Below are positions 1-10,900 of a stretch of 64,000 bases of DNA, in pieces. The notes beneath the pieces were generated by a model, which was given only the letters and a program-made list of their open reading frames with translations, had not been told where the DNA came from and made no database searches. Source of the DNA: Drosophila persimilis (taxonomy: Eukaryota; Arthropoda; Insecta; Diptera; Drosophilidae); assembly GCF_003286085.1 (NCBI RefSeq), contig NW_020825288.1:14818001-14882000 (forward strand). Direction: 5' to 3'. Within the stretch, counting starts at the first letter, position 1, and every line of letters starts with the position of its first letter. The position numbers and the translations under genes are program-made.

Positions 1-35
1 CATCAATCTATTAATTTAATTTTCAATGTTATATA

Positions 36-1110
36 GAAATCCAATAAAAGCAAGTATTTCGAATAGACCAATCATGTATAGAATTGATTCATCAATCGTA
101 CAAAATTGAGTGGGCATGGCTAAATGTTCCATATAGATAGTATTATTCAACGGAACAAAGATTTGAATCGAATTTGAGTTCGCCGCAGTTCGCCGCAGTT
201 CGCCGCACTTCGCTTTAGCAACAATGAGTCTCATTCCATACACAAATGTTGCGCATTCCATACACAAAAGTTGCTGCAACATTTACTTGAAAACCGTATT
301 TTAGTCAAAATAAAATACATTAAGGTAATTAAAAGAAGCAATCTTGTAGAAAATGTATTTATCTATGGGATTCAGCTAAGTGGGCAAATCTATATAGCTT
401 GAAATATAGGCAATACCCGATTCGCCGCAGTTTCGCTATTGCAACAATGAGTCCCATTCCATACACAAATGTTGCTAATTCCAGGCACACATACCCTGGG
501 GGAATGGATGTTATAGAATTGTGAATACGTTTGCCTTCCAAGGCTCAGTAGGTATCAGGATCGAGATAAATATACACAAGATACTAATAATGTACTTTAA
601 TATGTCTAAGGAATATCAATTTGAGAAAAGGTCTTTATAAATCACGTTTCATCTTCATATAAAATTAACAAAATAGGGTATACAAAGGCCTACACGCAAC
701 ATAGAGACTCTTTTTTTGTTGGACTTTTTCGTTCAAACCTTTTTTTACAATAAATACAATAAAAACAAGGATTAAAAACTATCCAATCTTGTAGAAAAAT
801 GATTCATTAATCGTATAAAATTATGTGGGCATTGCTGAGAGATTTAGTTAGTCAGCATTATTCAATGGAATATCAAAATTGAGCAATATGAACGAATTTC
901 CCTTTTCGTTTGTTTTGATTGACCTATTTCGCTACTTGCTTTTTGTTTGACTTATTTCGCTAAAACCTTTTTTTAAGCAAAATCCAATAAAAGCATGTGT
1001 TTAAAATAAGCCAGTCAAGTAGAAAATTGATTTATTAATCGGATAAAATTATGTAGGCATGGCTAAATGTTCTATTTAGCTGGTAATATTCAACGGAACA
1101 AAGAATATAA
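36..1110. repeat. Degenerate ~130-bp repeat family, AT-rich
   Basis: Three diverged copies can be aligned by eye at about 36-163, 752-873 and 980-1103. Each starts with a variant of AAATCCAATAAAAGCA, continues with a GTAGAAAATTGATT-like block and ATCGTATAAAATTATGTGG, then GGCATGGCTAAATGTTC, and ends near ATATTCAACGGAACAAAG. A fourth, weaker copy lies around 308-405. Two copies are preceded by ACCTTTTTTTA. A second shared block, CAATGAGTCTCATTCCATAC, occurs at about 222 and 446. No ORF is convincing. The block looks like decayed mobile-element or satellite-like DNA; the family is not recognised. Confidence 0.6.
179..213. repeat. Tandem decamer TTCGCCGCAG x3
   Basis: Three consecutive copies of TTCGCCGCAG/C followed by TTCGC. 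A single related copy (TTCGCCGCAG) occurs near 420, also just before a CAATGAGTC block, so it belongs to the surrounding repeat family. Confidence 0.8.
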
Positions 1111-1568
1111 GGAATATGGTTTCCAATCCTGACGGAGAACGATTAACCTATTACAAGCCAAGGGGGTATTTCAATTTTCCACTGAAAATAATGAATATTT
1201 AATCATTTTAGCGCAGTTCAGCTGAAAAATATCGTGGTTTTTTTTAAGTTCATAGTAGAGATGGCATGAATCCTCAAGAAGAATTTACAATCAGTAATAT
1301 TTTCCGCCATTTACCTCAAGTAGTTGAACTATTTAAATACAGGGGCCTTTAGTGGGCTAAGTCGCTTGCACGGTTATTCTGGGCGGCGGTATTCACGGCG
1401 TTCGCAGTTTCATATTTAAACAAATGTATACCATCTATAGTAAATTTGATTCATTTTAAGTCAAATATGTTTACTTATGTAAGATATGAATATCAGTTTA
1501 TGAGATTTGAATATTAGTTTAAGATTTACTCATCGATAGTATTATAAGAAATACCAAAGTACTCGATA

Positions 1569-1845
1569 TATCGATACTTGTCGAGGACAAGTTCATTCAT
1601 ATACGACGATCAAGAAAGAAGAACATATAATAAAACCGTGCGATTAAAAGTTTACACTTACTTTGGTATTGCATTGCTGTGTTGCTGCTTACAGAAGACA
1701 AATACGCAATGATATGAAATTAAACTACCAATGTTTTGCAAAACATCGATGCATCACTCAACATCGGTAGCAGCAAAAACATCGGAAAACATCAGTAAAC
1801 ATCGGGATTCTCGATTCATCGATGTTTTTTTTACATCACTAATTC
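1569..1845 (+). promoter_or_regulatory. Probable eL30 promoter: DRE site and ACATCG cluster
   Basis: A perfect DRE palindrome TATCGATA lies at 1569-1576. Closer to the gene, ACATC(G/A) recurs at 1743, 1761, 1779, 1789, 1799 and 1833, with CATCGATG at 1817-1824. CATCACTA at about 1835 matches the Ohler motif 7 consensus. DRE and motif 7 are typical of housekeeping promoters without TATA. The transcript probably starts in 1825-1850, ahead of the 5' splice site at 1857; the exact start cannot be told. Confidence 0.5.
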
Positions 1846-1926
1846 TCAAGCGGAAGGTGTGTTTTTTTTTTTGTTAAAATTTTTATTGTTAATTAATAGT
1901 GTTTTTTCAGATTTAAACATTGAAAA

Positions 1927-2262
1927 ATGGTTGCCCCAAAGAAGCAGAAGAAGGCGCTGGAGAGCACCAATGCGCGTCTGGCGCTGGTGATGAAATCCGG
2001 CAAATACTGCCTGGGATACAAGCAGTCGCTGAAGACTCTGCGTCAGGGCAAGGCCAAATTGGTGCTGATCGCCAGCAACACGCCCGCCCTGAGGAAGTCC
2101 GAGATTGAGTACTACGCGATGTTGGCCAAGACTGAGGTCCAGCACTACAGCGGAACGAACATTGAGCTTGGAACCGCCTGCGGTAAATACTTCCGCGTGT
2201 GCACCATGTCCATTACCGATCCTGGAGATTCGGACATCATCCGCTCATTGACCGAGAACTAA
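1927..2262 (+). CDS. RpL30: 60S ribosomal protein eL30 (RpL30-like), intronless coding region
   Basis: Encodes 111 residues with the full length of eukaryotic eL30, a small L7Ae-fold protein of the large ribosomal subunit. Recognisable stretches are [26 protein letters not shown] and [12 protein letters not shown]. The start is the only sensible ATG (AAAAATGG context). The coding region has no intron, but a 5'UTR intron is likely at 1857-1910: donor GGAAG|GTGTGT, acceptor TTTTTTCAG, then 16 nt to the ATG. The C-terminus (RSLTEN) differs from the D. melanogaster protein as I remember it (ending RSLETA), and codon choice is milder than usual for a ribosomal protein gene (AAA, TTG, GGA, CCT). 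It may therefore be a relocated or duplicated copy. The identity as eL30 is certain; whether it is the main gene is not. Confidence 0.95.
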   Translation: MVAPKKQKKALESTNARLALVMKSGKYCLGYKQSLKTLRQGKAKLVLIASNTPALRKSEIEYYAMLAKTEVQHYSGTNIELGTACGKYFRVCTMSITDPGDSDIIRSLTEN

Positions 2263-2283
2263 ATGGAATTTTATTTAAACTTG

Positions 2284-2289
2284 AATAAA
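2284..2289 (+). terminator. Poly(A) signal AATAAA of the eL30 gene
   Basis: AATAAA 22 nt past the stop codon, giving a very short 3'UTR, as is normal for ribosomal protein mRNAs. Confidence 0.7.
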
Positions 2290-2520
2290 AATATGGGTTA
2301 AAGAAGAACTGCCCAATGAAATCCAAAGAAACGTGTCTCTCGGCGAATCTGATTTGTGTCTGCGGTCGTGTATTGTTTCTCTTTTACTAATGGTCGCGCT
2401 CTCTCTGTTATCAGTATCATTGGCAATGAAAACAGACTTGCACATACTCGTAATTTCCCATTTAGAGCAAGGTTGCAGAAATCTCATAAGTAGGGCAATG
2501 ATTTATTACAGCCGCAATGC

Positions 2521-2551
2521 TATTTAGAACTAAAATCTCAAACTGAGCAGT
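2521..2551 (+). promoter_or_regulatory. TATA-like box and initiator of the small secreted gene
   Basis: TATTTAGA begins at 2521 and a candidate initiator GAGCAGTC places the start A at 2549, 28 nt downstream. The 5'UTR would then be about 21 nt. Confidence 0.4.
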
Positions 2552-2569
2552 CGCATATGTACGAACATC

Positions 2570-2824
2570 ATGCGTCCTGGCTATATCAGTGCTATTCTTC
2601 TGTGGCTTGCTTTGAGCACCTCTTACCAAGGAACAGTGCTTGGCCAGCTATTTCAAGGGGGCGGCTACTACTATCCACCACCACAGCCGTCTTATCCTGG
2701 CTACTATAGGCAAACGCAAGGACCGAGGCCGCAGCAACATCAGCGCTCGTACAAGGATATTTGCCGTTTGGTCAATACAAATGGATTCACTAATCCAGGC
2801 GGAGTGCCCAGGTGTCCGTACTAG
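2570..2824 (+). CDS. Small secreted protein, Tyr/Pro/Gln-rich (84 aa)
   Basis: Single-exon ORF of 84 residues. Residues 1-25 form a clear signal peptide (RPGYISAILLWLALSTSY, then a polar stretch ending near VLGQ). The mature part has a low-complexity middle rich in Gly, Tyr, Pro and Gln (GGGYYYPPPQPSYPGYY) and a conserved-looking tail, YKDICRLVNTNGFTNPGG, followed by VPRCPY. The two cysteines could form one disulphide. A TATA-like box lies 28 nt before a plausible start site and AATAAA at 2886-2891 is 62 nt past the stop. The gene stands between eL30 and Sec20, and its tail meets the 3' end of Sec20. The product resembles short inducible or sex-specific secreted peptides of flies in build only; I do not recognise the family, so no function is given. 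Confidence 0.65.
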   Translation: MRPGYISAILLWLALSTSYQGTVLGQLFQGGGYYYPPPQPSYPGYYRQTQGPRPQQHQRSYKDICRLVNTNGFTNPGGVPRCPY

Positions 2825-2885
2825 CCGTACGAGTATATGTATTTATAAAAAGTGATTTACATTTGCAGTTCGGAAATACCAGATA

Positions 2886-2891
2886 AATAAA
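2886..2891 (+). terminator. Poly(A) signal of the small secreted gene
   Basis: AATAAA 62 nt past the stop at 2824. Confidence 0.6.
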
Positions 2892-3067
2892 CTAAGAGCA
2901 AATAGCGCTTAACTATAATAATTAATAATTACATCCATAGTTTTAGAGGCTCCATGCTGGCCTGCTGTTGACATTAACTATTCCCTATTTCCTAAACGAC
3001 AAAGTGAAACCCTTAAGCTACCGACTGACTTAACACCGAATCGTATACTTTGATCGGGGTCGCCTTC

Positions 3068-3813
3068 CTAAAACAGTCGCTTCTGTACAATGTAAAAGAC
3101 ACAAACAAGGAACAGACAAAACGCAAAGAAAACAAGCATCTTGTCGGTGCATTCGCGTCTACCGTACTTTTTCAGCAGCTTTCCGGACATTTTAATGCTG
3201 CCGGCTGTGTGATGCAGCTCGTCACTTGTGGCTTCCACATTCTGTGATGACGCCACTAGGGTTTCCAGCGTGACGGCACTTTTCTGCGTTGTCTCCGACA
3301 GATGCCGCGAAATGGCCAGCATTTTCTCGGTTACATCGTTCTCCTGCGACACCAGACTGCCCTGGTTGTGTCGTGCTCTCGCTGTGGTCCGTTGCCGCAA
3401 CTCACTCTCGCCAGTTATGGCCATTAGCTCCTCTCGGTTGGCTTTTTCGATCTCAAGCATAGTCGCCACATTTGCTTTGCGGAATGCCTGCAATGTTTTG
3501 GAGAATTGATCCCTATGTGTGTCCACCTCCTTTGCCAAAGATGTGTCGGCCATGTCACGTGCCCAGTCATCCAAGCGCTCGATGCTTTTGCGAATGGCCG
3601 ACAGCCTTGCCCGTCCAGCTTCATTCAGCTCCTCAAGCTCGGAAATGGATGTTCTACTGTTTACTATGTCCTTTAATTTGTTGTTTCGATATTATACTTT
3701 ACGGACCGGGCGTTTCTCTGGGCACTACTCACCTGAATAATTGCCTTGGCTTGCAAATTGTTGTCAATGAGGTCTTGCCGAATGGACTGTAGCGTGAATT
3801 TACCCTTGTCCAT
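3068..3813 (-). CDS. Sec20: Sec20/BNIP1 family SNARE (227 aa)
   Basis: Two coding exons on the minus strand: 3733-3813 (27 codons, start at 3813) and 3068-3670, joined across a 62-nt intron (GTGAGT...AAAG). The product is 227 residues, close to human BNIP1 (228). The N-terminal half is helical. The SNARE motif covers roughly residues 110-200, followed by a single tail anchor (about 205-223, KMLVFFAFCLFLVCVFYIVQ) and a four-residue KRLF end. Sec20 is an ER Qb-SNARE that takes part in Golgi-to-ER retrograde fusion with Use1 and Syntaxin 18. The acceptor AAAG|GAC has a poor pyrimidine tract but is the only one keeping frame; the nearby AACAG would put a stop at the junction. The gene is transcribed head-to-head with dgrn from a shared upstream region. 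Confidence 0.93.
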
Positions 3814-3884
3814 GACTGCGGCTCGAGTTTTTTTTTATTTATTTATTTTTTTTTTTTTTTGGCTGCCCGCGTATGTGAACGTGG

Positions 3885-4140
3885 AAATCAGTGGGACCGC
3901 TGATAAAATATACAGTCTGACCCTCAGAAATATACCAAAATATACCGTCTTGTTTTCAAAACAAAATACGAATTCTTTGATATCATAGAGTTGAATAATT
4001 TCCATTAAACTGTTATTGGGTGAACGGGAACGTGAAAGTGGACGTAGAGGGCAGAAAGAAAGTGCCGAAAGAGTCCGAACAAGAGTAGACAGCAGTAATT
4101 TGGCGCCAGTCGGAATATACCGAGCTGGTATTTTTTAGTG
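3885..4140. promoter_or_regulatory. Bidirectional Sec20/dgrn promoter with Motif 6 and Motif 1-like sites
   Basis: The 442-bp gap between the two start codons has no TATA box. AAATATACC occurs at 3928-3936 and 3938-3946; its complement GGTATATTT is the core of Ohler Motif 6. GGAATATACC near 4111 and GGTATTTTTTAG near 4127 are further variants. CAGTGGGACC (about 3889) and CAGTCTGACC (about 3913) are one-off matches to Motif 1 (AGTGTGACC). Motif 1 with Motif 6 is a known broad-start, constitutive promoter class in Drosophila. Confidence 0.5.
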
Positions 4141-4255
4141 CTTTACAGCTATCAAGCAAGTGGCGCCGCAAAAATTTTATAAATGCGAATTGCAGAAATT
4201 AACAAGCTCAATTCCCTATTCTCGTGCTGAAACGTGAATTCTCCTGTTCTGAGCC

Positions 4256-5425
4256 ATGGCAGACTTTTCACGCTCTTTTTCGGTAAGACGACTCTTGTTT
4301 GTGCGCGTTGAACCTTACACTTATATATTTTTTGGTGTGTTCAGTAGAATTTCTCAAATGGTTCGTTAACAATTGACATATCATCAGAAACCTTCAGAGT
4401 TACTGGATCCGCCTTGAACGGGACCCCTTATACAAGTAGCGAGAGCTCCTTGTCAAGCTTCAGTTCCAGTTCAAGCAGCAGCACCAGCACCTCCAGCATC
4501 AGCATCAGCTCTAACTCCACCTCAACAAGCTGGTTCTCTCGCTCTGCGTCAAGCAGTCACACTACTGGCGATACCTCGGAGCATTCCGTTATGGACGGTA
4601 GTGTGGGATATGCTGTGAGCATCGATGATGGTCAATCTAGCCCGGATGCTTCCGTTTCATTCAACAACCACTCTGGGCAGAGTTCGGCACTCTCCATAGA
4701 TATTTCCCAGGTGGAAGCTGAAATAGAGCGCAGTATGCTTAAGCCATCTTAACCTCATGCAAGGGACTAATTGTTCTGTTTTTCAGTAAATCGCTACTGC
4801 TCAGAAGTAGTCTCAAGCATGAGCCCTGAGACCAGTGGAACAGCAACGTCGACCCCACGGATGGCCCGCCGTGTTTTTCGCCCTTCTGACAGTAAGCCAA
4901 CCGTGTTGTGGACTATGGTCCTGTGAATGGAAGCAGCTATAATTTTTCTGTTTTCCTGCAGTAGCGCCAGTGGAGGTTATAAATTTACTGAACGTGGACG
5001 ATACACATCGTAGATCTGCAGCGAATCGTGTACCAGAAGCGGTGATTGACTTGTGCACTCCGATCAGACAAAACGTCCCAATAGCCACGATTGATTTGGA
5101 TGACTACACTATAGCCACTCCTCCTAGTCGGCGTCGTAGCTATGCTAGCTCCAGTACTCCTACTACAGCTTGTACTACTTCGGATGTCGTCGCCAGCGGC
5201 GTGTCTCCTCCGAAGCGCAAGCGCAACGACCAAAATCAGTCTTCGGGCGAAGGCTACAAGTGCCCTGTTTGTCTGGACTGCGTACGCCACCGAGAGCCAT
5301 CGTCGACAAAATGTGGCCACGTTTTCTGCCGCCAATGCATCGAAACTTCCATTCGCGCCACACACAAGTGTCCAATGTGTAACAAGAAATTGTCCATTCG
5401 TCAGGTAACACGTATTTATTTGTAA
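4256..5425 (+). CDS. dgrn: Degringolade, RNF4-type SUMO-targeted ubiquitin ligase (326 aa)
   Basis: Four exons keep frame: 4256-4282, 4348-4732, 4787-4891 and 4962-5425; introns are 65, 54 and 70 nt. The product has 326 residues. A Ser-rich stretch (about 37-75) follows the N-terminus. SUMO-interaction-like cores appear as SLTIDIS (about 15), VEVINLL (about 176), AVIDLCT (about 199) and IATIDLD (about 213). A C-terminal C3HC4 RING spans about 273-312 (CPVC, CGHVFCRQC, CPMC), and the chain ends in RIYL as RNF4-type proteins do. The family binds poly-SUMOylated targets through the SIMs and ubiquitinates them; in the fly, dgrn acts on Hairy/Groucho repressor complexes and in heterochromatin repair. 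Exon 1 is only nine codons. In exon 2 the acceptor TAG|AATTTC is the one that preserves frame. AATAAA at 5599-5604 probably ends the mRNA. Confidence 0.93.
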
Positions 5426-5598
5426 GCCTGTATTTTGATATATTACCAATGCTCTGCGAGTCATCTGGGCATCTTCCCAACTTTGTATTTTTTAGTTTTA
5501 GCTCCGTACGGTAGCATCATTACTTTATTTTAAAGACGGCAACCCAATGTCCGAAATTGTGATTTTTGTATGCACACTTTAAGTTTCTTGTATTACAT

Positions 5599-5604
5599 AA
5601 TAAA
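5599..5604 (+). terminator. Poly(A) signal, probably of dgrn
   Basis: AATAAA in CATAATAAATTAG, 174 nt past the dgrn stop. Confidence 0.5.
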
Positions 5605-7726
5605 TTAGAGAGTAAATGCTGAATCCACAAATCATAGCCGTTACTGTTTGCACTGACTTTCTTTGGAAGCTGGTTACATCAGTCGAGGCTTTAGTAACAT
5701 GCCTTGTTTCCGCGGTTCTTAACTGAATTATAGTGTCATATTGCTGGGGACAGTTTCTAGCATAGCTCTGGTTCCTGGCTCGAATTGAATTTCGTATTGA
5801 TTTGGCGAACAACAACTTTTGTCCATTCTGATATAGCTGTGATGAATACCAAATCGGAATGCACTCATGCGATTGCTGGATATTCAATGCGGGGGAACAG
5901 CTTCTCGGCGAACACCTGTTATCCCTGTCGCAAGGACTTCTTCAGCTCAATAGGCGGGCGTCGGGTGCAGGAACATCGGCTGGGTCGGGCAGCTCTCATG
6001 CTGAAAAGTTGCCCCATGAAAGTGCAGTAGCTTCGATCAGCTTACCCCTCCCCATCCTTGGGTACCCAACACATCAGCTTCAGCTTCAGCCATTTCTGAA
6101 TGGTCGGTTGTTCAATCTAAACCAATACGACAAAATATTTTCAAATCAATTCTACGGTTAGCTGTGGCGCCATCTATTAGCTGTTGTGTGTTGTCAGTAT
6201 GAAGGCGACGCTGGAGGCGCCACTGTTTCGGCATTTTTATAGCATATTTTTGGGTGAAAGATTTTTCAAAATATTTTTCCGCAACGCTCTGCGCAACATA
6301 TATTTTGCAGCATGTATGAATTTACGTAATTCGATACATTCTTCAGCAACATTCTGCCCTTGCACTAGCGAAACTATGCATTAATTCGAAAAATTACGTT
6401 ATAGATTTGAAAGTGGTTACAGCTGATTGCTATGATATTTATAAGAACCACACCAGCCGTCCATGCAATATAAAGTTTTACTAGTTGATTTTTTTCAGTA
6501 TTTATATCTTCTATTTATGCTTAAACGCGTATTTCTGCGGTTTGGCAAGCTCTATTCGCCCAATGCAATACGCAAAAAAAAAACTAACAAATATTAACAA
6601 ATCTTTTTTTATATAGATATTTTACATACCACAGCCTTTCTGAACCATTACTAACGTTCTCTTTTTCTTAAAATTTACATGCTAAAAAAGTCGAGAAAAA
6701 GTTTCGCTCCTATTACATTTTCGAATTTGTGCCAAAATATAGGACAAATATCGGCCGGGTCGAATGAGGAATTGTTCAAAACGGAATGCCCAATAATACA
6801 CGACGAGATGTGTATGACAAGCATCGGTATCGGTCCGGGCATCAATTTGTATCATTTCTTTACTTTGATTTCTTGGGATCGACTTTTGAGCACCTGCGAA
6901 GACTGTTAATTTCTTGATGGATTTTTCGGACCGAAAGGGAAGTCTTCTCTGGACATTTCTTAGCCGAGTAAGCAGCGGAGCCGCGGTCAGACGCGAAGGC
7001 ATCGACCGAAAATTGGAATGAAATTTGTTCTTTGTTCTTTGCTTAAATGGACCACAACCTATCAATCTTTCTGAATGCGTTGCCTACAATATTAGCAAAA
7101 AAACTGAACAAATTCTGGCTTGAGATAGAACAAATTGTAATAAACATGGTTTCTTTAGGTAGGCTACCATTCATAGTTACGTGGTTGCATAGTTCCACAA
7201 GTTCCGTTAGCTGTTCCTCCCTGTATATCTCTCATTGTCTATACCCCAGTTTTTTTTACCAGCAGTGGTTTTAGTTTTTTGAATAGAAGTATGAAAATAA
7301 TCCCCAAGTTTTAGTGACAACAAACCAAAGCCGCAAAGCGAAATGAGATTTTTCATTTGGTATCAGATATCCGCAAAACCCAGCTTGGAAAACCCGCCGC
7401 AAACAAAAGAAAATGCAAAAGTGAAACGCAAACGAGTCCAATGCTCCGTGAAAATGGGCCGGGGGAAGGGCTTGGAATGGGACAAGTGCAAAACACAGAG
7501 TGCAGCCATACAATATGACAGAAAGTAAATTGCAATCAATTAAATGCGAATGGACCAGCAGCCGACGCAATCAAAGGGGACGTCATCCCTGGCCCCTGAA
7601 CCTCGACGGCTAAAAAAGCCGACACTGCAGTGTACTGTGGGGTCACGTCAGCCAAAAACTGAGAAAAAAAAGGTTGCATTTCAGGCTAGAAAGAAAACAT
7701 ATGGTTAAGTCTTTAAAAGACCAACT
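5605..7726. other. Gap without a convincing gene
   Basis: Mostly AT-rich. A GC-richer patch at about 5880-6080 is open in more than one frame but shows no domain, start context or splice sites that would make it a gene. It could be decayed coding sequence. Nothing else is supported. Confidence 0.5.
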
Positions 7727-7734
7727 TATATAAG
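7727..7734 (+). promoter_or_regulatory. TATA box of the SDR gene
   Basis: TATATAAG; the expected start lies near 7757-7760. The resulting ~147-nt leader holds an ATG at 7773 in good context (CACAATGG), whose reading frame overlaps the SDR start in a different frame. It may therefore dampen translation. Confidence 0.55.
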
Positions 7735-7905
7735 GGTACTTTTAGAGCACGTTTCGCCCACGGTGCGGCACAATGGCTGCTTTGGCTGGATCAACGACTC
7801 GATCGCTGACAGCATCCAGAGACAGTTGCTGCCGGCACACGAAGCTGTTAGGTTGTCTCTACTGTTCCGGCTCTCTAAGCATTGTCTGTCTTTTCCTACG
7901 AAGCC

Positions 7906-10900
7906 ATGGAGAACTCCTACTGGCGCAACAAGGTGGCTGTGGTGACCGGCGCCTCAGTGGGCATTGGGGCCAGCACGGCCGTGCTGCTGGCCAATGCCGG
8001 CATGTCGGTCGTTGGACTCGCCCGGCGAGTGCGGCTCATTGAGGTGAGGAGTACATCTTGTACATACATACGTACAAGTCTCTCTTATGCTCTTGGCGAT
8101 TTTCTGTAGACCCTCAATGATCAAGTGAAAGGCGAGGGAAAGATCTTTGCCTATGAGTGCGACCTGAACGATGAGCTGCAGTTGACCAGCGCCTTCACCT
8201 GGATACGCGAGAAATTCCACTGCATCCATGTCCTCGTCTGCAACGCTGGCATCCTTAAGGCCAACTTTCTCAGCGGTTAGTTGCGATTTACATAAATGTT
8301 ATCTGGGAACAACAAAGACCTTTCCTCCATCACACTTCCAGAGTCATCCACCAAGGACATCAAGGAGCTTTTCGACACGAATGTGGTGGCCACAGCCAGC
8401 TGCCTCCGGGAGGGTCTCAAGCTCATGGCTGAGGCTAATGTTCGTGGACATATTGTGGTGATGAATAGGTGAGTATCTTTATAGGGGATTCATGCAAATA
8501 TTAAACAGAATATGAGAAGAATATCGAGTTATCAGATTTGTGAATATTTGAAAAAGGAACTTCATGAAGGACTCTAAAGTGCAAATAGGTGTAAAGTGTT
8601 TTATAGGAATATTTGTAGCCAGCTAGGAGAGTCATTGGGCTAGAAATAAAGTTAATACAGGGTTCCGTTCCGCCTCTCTCCTCTAAACTTTATACAGATC
8701 TGGACCAAATCTGGACCAAATCTGGACTTCTGGTTCATAATTAAATCATTCGATGGTAAATGCGAAATAGATTTCTTGATTAACAAATTTGAACAGAAAT
8801 ACAAATTCCTGTCTTTGGTAATTGTTGCAGTTTTCTGAGTGCTGTTTACCCAGCTGAAATACGAAAATTGGGCTTAAACTGAAATTACACAGCAACAGCC
8901 ATGTGTGTGTGCATAGCGGTGGGGAAGGTAAATCAGTAGGCATACTCGCACATATTTGTTTTATGTATAGTTTTGCTTACAGGGGACACACACGGGCTGA
9001 CCAAAAGCTTCTGCCTTGAGTGCCAAAATATTGTATTTGCCAAATTATGTATGTCGTGGGGGAATGCGTGAGTGCGTGGATGAAAGGGTGCAAGGGTGCA
9101 GGGGTGCAGGGGTGCAGGGGTGGGTGTGTCCGATCGGAGGGCTTAATGAAAGTGCAAACAGTGCAGCCGGGCAGTCCAGTCAATAGCCATGGCCAGTGTT
9201 GTTCAACGCATGCATATTGCATGATTCGCGCAAAAAGGACTCGGGTTCGTCTCGCATCGCCCGTTGATGGTGATGTGATGGTTGGGCTGGTGCAGAATAG
9301 TGAGTGGGGTTGGTGCGTTATTTAAATTAAATTAAAAGCCATGCGGCAAACAAACAGCACAGCAGCACAAACATTTATTGATATTTAAATGCTGAAAGCA
9401 AAGAGAGTGACAGGGAGTGAGACAGCGAGACAGCGACAGCGACAGAGAAAGAGAGACAGATAGGAGGACCAGAGAGGGTGACCAAGCACAAGCCAAGCTC
9501 TTCCTGTTCAATCATGTTCATCTCTCTCGCTGCTGTTGCTATTGCGATACCCTTGGAGAGGGTGATGGGACTTTGAGCATAATTAAAGCTTCCTTCTGGA
9601 ATCGATTCTTGGCTGAAATGTATATCCCATAGCTGCCATATGAAAGCTGGAAAGCTTGAGAGGGTATCTGAAGCTTCGGCCTGGCCTCTCGACTCCATTC
9701 CTTTTGTTGTTGCTGGTGTTGTGCTTTTGCGGTGTGGGTGTGCATTAAAAGCTTTGCATGCCCAATGTGTTTGCACAAACAACTCCAGAGTCCAGAATCC
9801 AACAGCAACAGCCGCAGCAACACCAGAACCAGAACCAAGCAATAACAGCAACAACAATAATAACAGCAACTCAATTATTCAACATAATTAAGTATTTTGC
9901 ATTAAGCTGAATGCGTATTGCATTTGCATTTTGCCATTCCCCCCGCAGTTCGGCCGTCGATGATTTTTATTATTTCATGAATTGCAATGCGCGACGCATT
10001 TAAAATCAAAAATGTTGCGCATTAAGCCGAATGTTTGATTTGCGCTATGGCTTTAATTTCAAATTGCATTGATTTAATTTTAATGAAATTTACTTGAGTG
10101 CACACACAAGCGAGTGCACACCACAGGGACCCCAATAGCAGATAGCAATTACGAGTATTGCCGTTTGCCGATGAGCAAATGGATAAATTGAATAATTGCG
10201 TACACGCCGACGGCCCACGGGCGGACATGTTTTTCCCATGTCAAATTCATGGAATACAAATTGTATGTCCAAGTACTATAAAGTCAACATGAAATGGAAG
10301 AGCTATAAGTGAAGCTATAAGTAAAGGTTTTCCATAAAAACTCCTCCATATACTCCACTATTCCTTTTCTTCCTTAAGGCTCCTTAAGGGAAATTCCATC
10401 CATAAATGCACATCACATTTTTCCGCCACAATGGGATGCGCACACGGAGGACCTTATTGTCAAAACCAAATACAATTGAGCGGGGCAGTGCAGTGCGAAA
10501 GGAAACTTCGAAATTCGCAAACGTTAATTAATGAGAAAATGTATTTATTTGATGGGCGGTGCGTTGGGAGTCAAAGACAATGCCCGGCCGGAGTGGAGTG
10601 GAGTCGAGTCGAGGCCGAAACTGTCCTCTGAGGCGTTGCTAATGAGCGTGTGACGCTGTGGGGCGGGCCAGCGGTCCTCAATATGCATTTCGCTTAATGT
10701 CAATGAAATAATATTAAGACTTAATTAATTAAAAAAGTGCACTGGGCTGCTGGCAGGACGACGTTGGCTGGGGCTGGGGCTGGGGCTGAAGCTGAGGCTG
10801 AGTGTGCAGCTGTTTGCTTTAAATGCCCTCGTCCCCGAAAAACGCATGGCTACAGTCACCTGGCTGTTAAATTAAAGAAGTTTACGCAATGTTTGCACAA

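Noticed and set aside
5785..6161. Two overlapping plus-strand ORFs of 81 and 100 codons
   Set aside because: GC content suggests coding, but two frames are open alike and there is no domain, good start context or splice signal. At most decayed coding DNA.
8696..8727. Short tandem CTGGACCAAATC in the SDR intron
   Set aside because: Only about two and a half copies; too short to mean anything by itself.
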